Assembly: GCA_947071365.1 (NCBI GenBank)
Contig: CAMTFT010000040.1
Span: forward strand, 1-9,272
Source of the DNA: an uncultured bacterium
GTDB lineage: Bacteria; Bacillota; Clostridia; Lachnospirales; Lachnospiraceae
Length of the DNA stretch: 9,272 bases
Direction: 5' to 3'
The notes under the pieces were generated by a model. That model was not told where the DNA came from, did no database searches, and saw only the letters and a list, made by a program, of their open reading frames with translations. Shown here in pieces: positions 1 through 6,111 of this stretch. The position numbers were made by a program, and so were the translations under genes. How positions within the stretch are numbered: position 1 is the first letter of the stretch; each line of letters starts with the position of its first letter.

Positions 1-887
1 TATCCGGGATGCGAAAGGGCGGCACGCTTGTGCAGAGCTTTTCTGCGTTTGTTCCTACGGGGTATTATCCGAAGCCCTTCAGGAACTTTCTTGCATGGAA
101 GAGGTTCTGCCATATAGCTGATAAAAAAGACCGTCTGCTCAGGATGCACGAAAAGGATCTTTTTCCGGTGTTATCGGCGGAGGATATCGAAAGGTGCAAG
201 GCGGAGGGAAGGATTGGAGCGCTGTTTACGATTGAGGATGCCGGAGTGATAGGAAACAGGGTGGAGCATCTGGAGGAAGCGTATCGCCGCGGGGTGCGCA
301 TAGCAAGTCTGATCTGGAACCATGAAAATACACTGGGCTTTCCGAATTCCCCGAAGAAGGAAATCATGCAAAGGGGACTTAAGCCATTTGGCGTAGAGGC
401 AGTGCAGAAAATGAATGAGCTGGGAATCGTGGTGGATGTCTCCCATTTGTCGGACGGAGGTTTCAGGGATGTGGCGAAAATCAGCAAAAAGCCTTTTATC
501 GCCACGCATTCCAACAGCAGGGCGATGACGAATCATCCGAGAAATATGAGCGATGAGATGATTCGGACACTGGCAGAAAAGGGCGGCGTTATGGGCCTCA
601 ATTTTGCCCCGGCTTTTTTGATGGAACAGGGCAGGGAAAGCCGCATAGAGGATATGGTGCGGCACGTTTTACATATAAGGAATGTGGGCGGCAGAGGAGT
701 GCTGGCGCTGGGCAGTGATTTTGACGGCATCAGCGGGACGCTGGAGATCGATACTCCGGCAAAGATGCCGCTGCTGGTTGATGCTCTGCAAAAAGCGGGG
801 CTGACAGAATCAGAGCTGGAGGATATGTGGTACAAAAATATCTGCCGCGTATTCCATGACGTGTGGAAGGATCAGTGCAACGGATAA
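1..887 (+). CDS. Peptidase M19 (membrane dipeptidase family), 5' end outside window
   Basis: The reading frame is open from the window edge (codons begin at base 3) to TAA at 885-887. The family hydrolyses dipeptides with a binuclear zinc centre. The ATG at base 9 is not the true start: the residues after it match the family stretch that follows the N-terminal His-x-Asp zinc motif, so about 40-60 residues lie upstream of the window. Numbered from that Met, the expected zinc ligands are Glu76 (TIEDAG), His146 (VVDVSH) and His167 (IATHSNSR). Arg178 in HPRNMSD and the GSDFDG motif (235-240) also match the family, as does the closing YKNICRVF segment. There is no membrane segment in the visible part, so this is probably a cytoplasmic bacterial dipeptidase. 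The gene converges on the LysR-type gene with a 61-base gap that holds no convincing terminator. Family assignment is firm; the substrate is unknown. Confidence 0.92.
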   Translation, partial: SGMRKGGTLVQSFSAFVPTGYYPKPFRNFLAWKRFCHIADKKDRLLRMHEKDLFPVLSAEDIERCKAEGRIGALFTIEDAGVIGNRVEHLEEAYRRGVRIASLIWNHENTLGFPNSPKKEIMQRGLKPFGVEAVQKMNELGIVVDVSHLSDGGFRDVAKISKKPFIATHSNSRAMTNHPRNMSDEMIRTLAEKGGVMGLNFAPAFLMEQGRESRIEDMVRHVLHIRNVGGRGVLALGSDFDGISGTLEIDTPAKMPLLVDALQKAGLTESELEDMWYKNICRVFHDVWKDQCNG

Positions 888-948
888 CAGGCTGCACCAG
901 GTGTCTGCTTCAAGACATTTTGAACTTCCAGGTTCTGATTTGGCATTG

Positions 949-1833
949 TCAATCCAGATTTTTAAAAATTTCTATCACTGCCTCCATCTGCGGAGAGATC
1001 CATTTGTCCCGGTGATACAGAAGCTGTGTCCAAAGGCCCGCTTCAAAATCCTTTACGTCGAGGTAAGAAAGCTTCCTGGACTGGATGGCATCTCTTGTGG
1101 CGTAATCGGGAAGGAGGGAGATCACGGAGTCATTGTGCTCCAGCATACGGCAGATGAGCTCGGTATTGCCCACCTCGAAGACGGGTTTCACTTCGAGAGA
1201 CAGGCTGGCAAGATATTCATCCAGGATCCGCCGGTAGCTCATCCCTTTTTCAGTCAGAATGAAGGACTGTTTTGATAATTCCGTGATGGAAAGATCAGAT
1301 CTGCCGCACAGCGGATGACCGGTGTTTGCCACAAAATGGGCGCCCTCCTTTGATTCCTTTACGATTACGTAATCAGTATGGTAAATATGGCTGTCCAGCG
1401 TGTACACAAAATCCACTTCATTCTGATCCAGCAGGCGGAACATTTCCCGGGTGCCTGCGGCAGTCACCTTTATCGTGATTCCGGGGTATTTCTGATGCAG
1501 GTCTTCAAAAAGTCTCCCGGCAATGACGCTGCAAAGCGAATCGGCCATAGCCAGCCGAATGTGGCCGTGTATTTCCTGCTTGGGCTGTGTGGCTTCCTTC
1601 ATATCCAAAAGGAGCTGATTCATCTGATGGGCATAGCGAAGGACCTCCACACCTTTTTCTGTGAGGGTCACGGTATGATTGATCCGCTCAAAGAGAGAGG
1701 CGCCGAGCTCGGATTCCAGCTGTTTGATATGAAAGGATACCGTTGACTGGGAGTAACCAAGCTTTTCGGCGGCTTTGGTGAAGCTGTTCAGTTCGGCGGT
1801 GTAGATGAATGTGTTCAGGTATTTTGTATCCAT
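949..1833 (-). CDS. LysR-type transcriptional regulator (294 aa)
   Basis: The protein has a winged helix-turn-helix at residues 1-62, with AAEKLGYSQSTVSFHIKQLE covering the core and recognition helix, followed by a linker helix and a type 2 periplasmic-binding-like effector domain from about residue 90 to the end. The length is typical of the family. The frame stays open upstream to 1917, but the start chosen is the ATG at 1831-1833, which begins MDTKYLNTF in the usual register and has a GGGGAGG ribosome binding site (complement of 1839-1845) five bases upstream. The gene points away from the solute-binding protein gene, and a LysR-type dyad lies between the two. By family habit it probably represses itself and controls the divergent gene. 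The effector cannot be told from sequence. Its predicted leader carries a very large hairpin (1868-2111). Confidence 0.94.
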   Translation of the reverse strand: MDTKYLNTFIYTAELNSFTKAAEKLGYSQSTVSFHIKQLESELGASLFERINHTVTLTEKGVEVLRYAHQMNQLLLDMKEATQPKQEIHGHIRLAMADSLCSVIAGRLFEDLHQKYPGITIKVTAAGTREMFRLLDQNEVDFVYTLDSHIYHTDYVIVKESKEGAHFVANTGHPLCGRSDLSITELSKQSFILTEKGMSYRRILDEYLASLSLEVKPVFEVGNTELICRMLEHNDSVISLLPDYATRDAIQSRKLSYLDVKDFEAGLWTQLLYHRDKWISPQMEAVIEIFKNLD

Positions 1834-1867
1834 AAGAACCTCCCCGGAAATATATTTGCAATCGGAC

Positions 1868-2111
1868 GCAGGGAGAATCTGGCAGGGCGTATCTGTTCCG
1901 AATCGCTGCGCCGGCAAATGCTAAGGCCACATAATAGCTCCATAGCCGCCGCAGGCAACTCAAAAATGTGCCTGATGCACATTTTTTCGGACAGTGCCTG
2001 CTAAAATTTCTGCTGGAATGCAGAAATTTTGCGGCTTTTCCGCTATTCTGTGGCCTAATCATTTGCACGGCTCGCTATAGTCACAGATACACCTTGCCAG
2101 ATTCTTCCTGC
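1868..2111. repeat. 244-base imperfect palindrome with two-hairpin apex
   Basis: The two halves are reverse complements over about 82 bases each. Outer segment 1868-1896 pairs with 2083-2111, with 26 of 29 matching. A poorly matched stretch follows (1897-1913 against 2067-2082). Inner segment 1914-1949 pairs with 2031-2066, with 29 of 36 matching, including GGCCACA and GCAAATG. The apex holds two hairpins side by side. One is GCAGGCA (1951-1957) with TGCCTGC (1995-2001), enclosing AAAAATGTGC (1962-1971) with GCACATTTTT (1977-1986). The other is a perfect 11-bp stem, 2003-2013 with 2020-2030. No coding frame explains it and no clear target-site duplication flanks it. It could be a MITE-like non-autonomous element, a folded leader RNA of the LysR-type gene, or both. 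Confidence 0.85.
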
Positions 2112-2150
2112 TGTGTGTTGGCGAACTTATCTAAATAATAGTGATATTGA

Positions 2151-2218
2151 GCGGTTACGAAATCTGTTACAGTTCAGCTAACGACTAACAGAGAAGATTA
2201 TAGAACCGCCTGAACTGT
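2151..2218. repeat. Interleaved inverted repeats over the regulator promoter
   Basis: ACAGTTCAG (2169-2177) is the exact reverse complement of CTGAACTGT (2210-2218). GCGGTT (2151-2156) is the exact reverse complement of AACCGC (2204-2209). The order is A, B, A', B', and A' abuts B', so as RNA this would be an H-type pseudoknot; as DNA it is a pair of offset dyads. The right half fills the spacer of the predicted minus-strand promoter, so an operator is at least as likely as an RNA fold. Confidence 0.5.
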
Positions 2219-2224
2219 GATCAA
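2197..2224 (-). promoter_or_regulatory. Predicted sigma-A promoter for the LysR-type gene
   Basis: Read on the minus strand, TTGATC (complement of 2219-2224) is followed after 16 bases by a perfect TATAAT (complement of 2197-2202). Transcription would start near 2190, giving a leader of about 357 bases that contains the whole 244-base palindrome. The -35 box lies one base from the LysR-type dyad at 2226-2240, which fits autoregulation. The -10 is ideal and the -35 matches 4 of 6. Confidence 0.55.
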
Positions 2225-2225
2225 A

Positions 2226-2240
2226 ATCTAAGAATTAGAT
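2226..2240. promoter_or_regulatory. LysR-type recognition site, ATC-N9-GAT dyad
   Basis: ATCTAAGAATTAGAT is a perfect 6-bp dyad around GAA. It satisfies the general LysR box T-N11-A (T2227, A2239) and the ATC-N9-GAT form known for NodD. It sits in the divergent gap between a LysR-type gene and its neighbour. Its centre is about -65 from the predicted start site of the binding-protein gene, where LysR-type recognition sites usually lie. Binding is inferred. Confidence 0.55.
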
Positions 2241-2251
2241 GGAATGTATTG

Positions 2252-2282
2252 CTGTTATCAACTTTACAAATCTGATAAACAG
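2252..2282. promoter_or_regulatory. Second dyad overlapping the -35 box, candidate activation site
   Basis: CTGTTATCA (2252-2260) and TGATAAACAG (2273-2282) are inverted copies with one extra A, around a 12-base centre. The dyad covers the -35 box of the plus-strand promoter and is centred near -32. LysR-type proteins commonly contact a weaker activation site there after binding at -65. It is less conserved than the site at 2226-2240. Confidence 0.4.
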
Positions 2283-2291
2283 AATTATACT
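2263..2291 (+). promoter_or_regulatory. Predicted sigma-A promoter for the solute-binding protein
   Basis: TTTACA (2263-2268) and TATACT (2286-2291) are separated by exactly 17 bases, each one base off consensus. The start site would be near 2298, giving a leader of about 142 bases (2298-2439). In this leader I see only a weak possible pairing of TTCGGA (2341-2346) with TCCGAA (2421-2426) just before the ribosome binding site. I recognise no known riboswitch. Confidence 0.65.
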
Positions 2292-2439
2292 ATTTCATAT
2301 ATAGAAATGCAAGCGAACACACAGCAGAGAAAAGCTTCGATTCGGAACGGAGAGTCTTGCGAGAGTTTTCACTGTGAGGTGGTTGCTGATTGAATAACGA
2401 TGCTTTAGGGCAGTGATAGATCCGAAGGGAGGAAGGGTT

Positions 2440-3405
2440 ATGAGAAGAAATTTTTTTGCAGCAGCAATGGCGCTGGTTTTGGCGGCGGGCAGTCTGGGGA
2501 TGACTGTAGGAGCACAGGAGGATGGCATGTATACGGTGGGTATCTGCCAGTATGTGCAGCATGAGGCGCTGGACGCAGCGACCAGGGGATTTAAGGATGC
2601 GATGACGGAGCTTCTGGGAGATAGGGTGGAATTTAAGGAACAGAACGCACAGGGAGATTCCCATACGTGTCCGATCATTATGAACAGCTTTGTTTCTGAC
2701 GGCGTGGATCTGATTCTGGCGAATGCGACACCTGCACTGCAGGCGGCGGCTACTGCCACGGATGAAATACCGATTCTTGGAACGTCTGTTACGGGATACG
2801 CAGTGGCGCTTGACATAGATGATTTTGACGGTACGGTGGGAGGAAATGTTTCAGGAACCTCAGATCTGGCACCGCTTGACGAGCAGGCTGCCATGATAGA
2901 AGAGCTGTTTCCGGAAGCAAAGAACATTGGCCTGCTTTACTGTTCCTCCGAGCCGAATTCGCAGTATCAGGTGGATGTCATGACAGAGGAGCTGGCGAAC
3001 CGGGGATATAGCTGCGAATCATACAGCTTTTCTGATTCGAATGATATCTCTGCCGTGGTGAACCGGGCTGTTTCATCGTGTGACGTTATTTACGTTCCGA
3101 CGGATAATACAGCGGCATCGAACGCGGAATTGATTACGAACATATGCGTACCGGCAGGGGTTCCAGTGGTGACAGGGGAGGAAGGCGCTTGCAGAAAATG
3201 CGGCGTGGCAACACTGTCCATAGACTATTACAGCCTTGGATATGCGACGGGTGAGATGGCAGTCCGTGTGCTGGATGAAGGCGAGGATATATCGGAGATG
3301 GCGGTGGAATACGCACCGGAGTTTACGAAAAAATACAATCAGGAGATCTGTGAGGCGCTGGGGCTGGAGATGCCGGAGGATTATGTGGCGCTGGAGGCAG
3401 AGTGA
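2440..3405 (+). CDS. ABC transporter substrate-binding protein, PF04392/TrpX-like (321 aa)
   Basis: The start is the ATG at 2440, with GGGAGGA (2427-2433) six bases upstream; an in-frame ATG at 2413 lies before this site and was rejected. Residues 1-25 form a Sec signal peptide: MRRN, a hydrophobic run, then a likely signal peptidase I site at VGA|QE. There is no lipobox cysteine, unusual for a Gram-positive binding protein, so it may be released or held only by a partner. The mature part (about 30-310) has two Rossmann-like lobes of the TrpX-type family, with motifs such as ANATPALQAA (94-102), GLLYCSSEPNS (164-174) and VPTDNTAASN. Relatives bind aromatic amino acids or other small solutes; the ligand here is unknown. 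No permease or ATPase follows: the gene ends in its own terminator. Divergent from a LysR-type regulator, it is probably controlled by it. Confidence 0.88.
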   Translation: MRRNFFAAAMALVLAAGSLGMTVGAQEDGMYTVGICQYVQHEALDAATRGFKDAMTELLGDRVEFKEQNAQGDSHTCPIIMNSFVSDGVDLILANATPALQAAATATDEIPILGTSVTGYAVALDIDDFDGTVGGNVSGTSDLAPLDEQAAMIEELFPEAKNIGLLYCSSEPNSQYQVDVMTEELANRGYSCESYSFSDSNDISAVVNRAVSSCDVIYVPTDNTAASNAELITNICVPAGVPVVTGEEGACRKCGVATLSIDYYSLGYATGEMAVRVLDEGEDISEMAVEYAPEFTKKYNQEICEALGLEMPEDYVALEAE

Positions 3406-3470
3406 TCATGCTGCGAGTTTGCTTTCAGAGAAAATGAAATGTGCAGAAGTGTGAAGCAGTGAGAAAATAC

Positions 3471-3502
3471 GTGCAGCGAAGAAAAATCGCTGCACTTTTG
3501 TT
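3471..3502 (+). terminator. Intrinsic terminator after the solute-binding protein gene
   Basis: GTGCAGCGA (3471-3479) pairs perfectly with TCGCTGCAC (3487-3495) around the loop AGAAAAA, and TTTTGTT follows at once. It lies 65 bases past the stop codon, so the binding protein is probably a single-gene transcription unit. It also rules out the longer N-terminus that an in-frame ATG at 3441 would give the next gene. Confidence 0.85.
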
Positions 3503-3554
3503 GTACGCCCGGCATTTTTGGCCGGACATCCGGCAAGAATATGGAGGATATGAG

Positions 3555-5480
3555 GTGAAACCAGAATTACGATTTGAGACAAAGGTGATCAGGGCGGCGG
3601 AACTGGGGGCGCAAAGCAGCATCCCGGATCTGCTTGGAGAGCAGATTTTACAGAACCAGTTGGAATTTGCGCTGGATGAGGACGCGGAGATATATGAGGG
3701 CTATGGCCGCAGGGTGAACGCGTATCCATACAGGCAGTATAATTGTTATACGAGGGAGCTAAGGCCCAGGGAGATCCGCACGGCAGTGCTGGAAAACCGA
3801 TACATGAAGGCTGTGTTTTTGCCGGAGTACGGAGGCCGTTTGTGGGAGCTGTGGGATAAGGAAAACGAAAGGAATCTTCTGTATACGAATGATGTACTGC
3901 AATTTAGCAATCTTGCAGTGAGAAACGCCTGGTTCAGCGGCGGTGTGGAGTGGAACATTGGCATAATAGGGCATACTCCGTTTACGGCGGATTGCCTGTA
4001 CACATCAAGGCTGCAGGATACGGAGGGCAATCCCGTTCTTCGTATGTATGAATATGAGAGGATACGGGAGGTTACGTACCAGATGGATTTCTGGCTGGAG
4101 TCAGATGGCAGATTTTTAAATTGCAGGATGCGGATCGTGAATGAGGGCCGCGGGGTAGTTCCCATGTACTGGTGGAGCAATATTGCGGTGCCGGAGCACG
4201 AGGGCGGCAGGATCATCGTTCCTGCGGAGCAGGCGTACACAAATACGGAGCAGACTGTCCGGAAAGTAGGCATTCCCATGGTGGAAGGAACCGATGTGAC
4301 GGACTACCGGAAAATAAAAAGATCCGTGGATTATTTTTTTGATATCCCGGAATCCTCCCCTAAGTATGTGGCAAATGTGGATGGATCGGGCTGCGGACTT
4401 CTGCAGATCTCCACCGGCAGAATGAGGAGCCGCAAGCTGTTCAGTTGGGGAAATCAGGAGGCATCAGACCGTTGGCAGGAGTTCCTGACAGACCGGGCGG
4501 GGAGATACCTTGAGATTCAGGCGGGTCTTGGAAAAACGCAGTACGGATGCATCCCCATGGCGCCGCATACGGCCTGGGAATGGATGGAGCAGTATGGAGC
4601 GGTGCAGGTTCCACCGGAGATACTTCACAGGGAACACCGGGAGCGGTATTCTTTTCTGACGGAACAGATTCTCAGAGACGATCTCCCGGCAAAACTGGAG
4701 CAAAAATTAAAAGATACAAAGAAGATGGCAAAAAAGCAGGCAGAGCTGGTGATCGCAGGAAGTGGCTACGGCGCTATGGCGAAGCGGGGCCGGTCTACGG
4801 AGCATCTGGAATTCCGTATAAACGGGGATTCATTAAAGCTGTGGCAGCGCTTTTTTGAGACAGGCGTTCTTCACTGTCCGGCTCCGATGGACAGACCGGA
4901 TGAATTTATGTGCAGTGAAAAGAACACAGCATTCTTTGAAGCGCATATGAAAGAAAACAGCGATAACTGGTATGCGCATTACGAGTTGGGGCTGGGATAT
5001 TTTGATGGGGAGAGCTATGAGAAGGCGAAGACATCGTTTGGCAGGTCGCTTGCACTTGCGGAAAATCCGTGGGCTCTGCATGGTTTGGCATGTACGTGCC
5101 TGATCCTGAATGAGATAAAGGAGGCGGCCCGGTATATGGCACAGGGGATACAGATGGCGATAACGGACGTGTCCTATCTGAAGGAGGGCTTTAAGATCCT
5201 GCTTTTCTGCCGGGAATATGAATGGATATGCAGTATATATGAGCAATTGGAAGATTCGTTTAAAAACATCGGGAAATTGAAATACTATTATATCAGTGCG
5301 CTACATGCACTGGGAGAGGACAAAAAAGCGTACGGGCTTCTGGAAGAAAACGGAGGGCTCGTTGTTGAGGATATACGGGAGGGCGAGGATTCGGTCGCGC
5401 AGTTGTGGGATGAGCTGTATCAGAGCGTGTATGGAAAAAAAGGGAAAATACCGTATAAATATAATTTTAGGGCATTTTAG
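3555..5480 (+). CDS. DUF5107 domain protein with C-terminal TPR region (641 aa)
   Basis: The start is GTG at 3555, with GGAGG (3543-3547) seven bases upstream. The frame extends back to an ATG at 3441, but that region contains the terminator of the preceding gene. Residues of about 40-345 match the DUF5107 type, a beta-rich fold resembling galactose mutarotases: FLPEYGGRLWELWDK (88-102), then NAWFSGGVEWNIGIIGH (124-140), then QAGLGKTQYG and PHTAWEWMEQYG (337-348). The second part (about 460-600) is helical and carries at least one clear TPR, NWYAHYELGLGYFDGESYEK (471-490) and what follows. No signal peptide or membrane segment is seen, so it is probably cytoplasmic. A role in recognising or processing sugars is inferred from the fold only; no enzyme activity is known to me. 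The CYTH gene follows after 20 bases and is probably co-transcribed. No clear promoter is visible in 3503-3554. Confidence 0.85.
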   Translation: MKPELRFETKVIRAAELGAQSSIPDLLGEQILQNQLEFALDEDAEIYEGYGRRVNAYPYRQYNCYTRELRPREIRTAVLENRYMKAVFLPEYGGRLWELWDKENERNLLYTNDVLQFSNLAVRNAWFSGGVEWNIGIIGHTPFTADCLYTSRLQDTEGNPVLRMYEYERIREVTYQMDFWLESDGRFLNCRMRIVNEGRGVVPMYWWSNIAVPEHEGGRIIVPAEQAYTNTEQTVRKVGIPMVEGTDVTDYRKIKRSVDYFFDIPESSPKYVANVDGSGCGLLQISTGRMRSRKLFSWGNQEASDRWQEFLTDRAGRYLEIQAGLGKTQYGCIPMAPHTAWEWMEQYGAVQVPPEILHREHRERYSFLTEQILRDDLPAKLEQKLKDTKKMAKKQAELVIAGSGYGAMAKRGRSTEHLEFRINGDSLKLWQRFFETGVLHCPAPMDRPDEFMCSEKNTAFFEAHMKENSDNWYAHYELGLGYFDGESYEKAKTSFGRSLALAENPWALHGLACTCLILNEIKEAARYMAQGIQMAITDVSYLKEGFKILLFCREYEWICSIYEQLEDSFKNIGKLKYYYISALHALGEDKKAYGLLEENGGLVVEDIREGEDSVAQLWDELYQSVYGKKGKIPYKYNFRAF

Positions 5481-5500
5481 TGAGAAGGAGTTTGAATACC

Positions 5501-5995
5501 ATGGAAATTGAACGGAAATGGATGGTAAAGGGCTGGCCGGAAAATTTATCTCTTCTGGAGACGTATCAGATGGATCAGGGTTATATCAGTGTGAAGCCTA
5601 CGGTGCGGATACGCAGGGAAGCACTGCAGGGCGGAGAAACGAATCTGATTCTGTGCTTTAAGGGGGCGGCCAGTTCGGACGGGCTGGTTCGTCAGGAGAT
5701 AGAGACGAAGATCGATGAAGAGCTTTTTCATAAGCTGGAGGAGCTGATCGGGAAGCCGCTGATCAGGAAAGAGCGACGGACATACCTTCTTGCGGACGGG
5801 AATCGTCTGGAAGTGAACAGCGTGGATGAGGGGCTGCCCTCATCGTTCTGGTATGCGGAAATTGAGTTTAAGACGGAAGAGGAAGCGAAAAGCTGGGACG
5901 CGAAAGAAGCGGATCTTGGGAAGTATCTGGAGGACGAATGTACCGGAAAGCCGGGCTCCAGTATGGGAGATTACTGGGAGCAGACAAGACGGTAG
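5501..5995 (+). CDS. CYTH domain protein, putative inorganic triphosphatase (164 aa)
   Basis: The N-terminus MEIERKWMV carries the family signature ExExK (Glu2, Glu4, Lys6). Other charged residues that line the CYTH tunnel are in the expected order: Arg36 and Arg38 (VRIR), Lys54 (CFKG), Glu66 and Glu68 (EIE), Arg92 and Arg93, Glu104 (RLEV) and Glu120/Glu122 (AEIEF). The family binds triphosphates with metal ions. Stand-alone bacterial members of this length are often inorganic tripolyphosphatases, and some relatives are class IV adenylate cyclases or thiamine triphosphatases; I cannot separate these here. The ATG at 5501 has AAGGAG (5485-5490) ten bases upstream. A GTG at 5480 in the same frame lies before that site and was rejected. 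It follows the DUF5107 gene by 20 bases, and its stop codon lies in the base of the hairpin 5994-6067. Confidence 0.9.
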   Translation: MEIERKWMVKGWPENLSLLETYQMDQGYISVKPTVRIRREALQGGETNLILCFKGAASSDGLVRQEIETKIDEELFHKLEELIGKPLIRKERRTYLLADGNRLEVNSVDEGLPSSFWYAEIEFKTEEEAKSWDAKEADLGKYLEDECTGKPGSSMGDYWEQTRR

Positions 5996-6067
5996 TGGTG
6001 TGGGTCAGAATATCTCAGAGTGGACACCCCTACAGGTCCTTCTCTGAGATATTTGACCCACACCGCT
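5994..6067. repeat. Long near-perfect hairpin between the CYTH and bile salt hydrolase genes
   Basis: 5997-6020 pairs with 6042-6064 over 23 bp, with a single bulged base (G6008). Three further pairs, one a G-T wobble, extend it to 5994 and 6067. The arms read GGTGTGGGTCA / TGACCCACACC at the base and AATATCTCAGAG / CTCTGAGATATT at the top. The 21-base loop can add GGAC (6022-6025) with GTCC (6036-6039). No T-run follows, so it is not a classical intrinsic terminator. It could stabilise the upstream mRNA, act as a processing site, or be a dispersed palindromic repeat. Confidence 0.85.
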
Positions 6068-6081
6068 TCCGGCTTGCGGTG
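6061..6081 (+). other. Small hairpin competing with the base of the long hairpin
   Basis: CACCGC (6061-6066) pairs with GCGGTG (6076-6081) around TTCCGGCTT. The left arm is also the 3' foot of the hairpin 5994-6067, so the two folds exclude each other at the base. It sits 14 bases before the very strong ribosome binding site AAAGGAGGTG (6095-6104). A switch is possible but unproven. Confidence 0.4.
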
Positions 6082-6111
6082 TTTGCATAAAATAAAAGGA
6101 GGTGCCTGGGC

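Noticed and set aside
888..948. Bidirectional terminator between the dipeptidase and LysR-type genes
   Set aside because: Only 3-5 bp stems can be drawn and there is no T-run on either strand.
1834..1917. N-terminal extension of the LysR-type protein
   Set aside because: It runs into the arm of the palindrome, while ATG 1833 has a strong ribosome binding site and the usual family N-terminus.
2140..2439. T-box or known riboswitch upstream of the binding-protein gene
   Set aside because: The GAACCGCC stretch recalls a T-box antiterminator, but the conserved T-box sequence is absent and the stretch lies upstream of the predicted promoter.
2295..2927. 210-codon open frame on the minus strand over the binding-protein gene and its leader
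   Set aside because: It is low-complexity Ser/Ala-rich and antisense to a well-supported gene.
3441..3554. N-terminal extension of the DUF5107 protein from ATG 3441
   Set aside because: It would translate through the intrinsic terminator of the previous gene; GTG 3555 has a good ribosome binding site.
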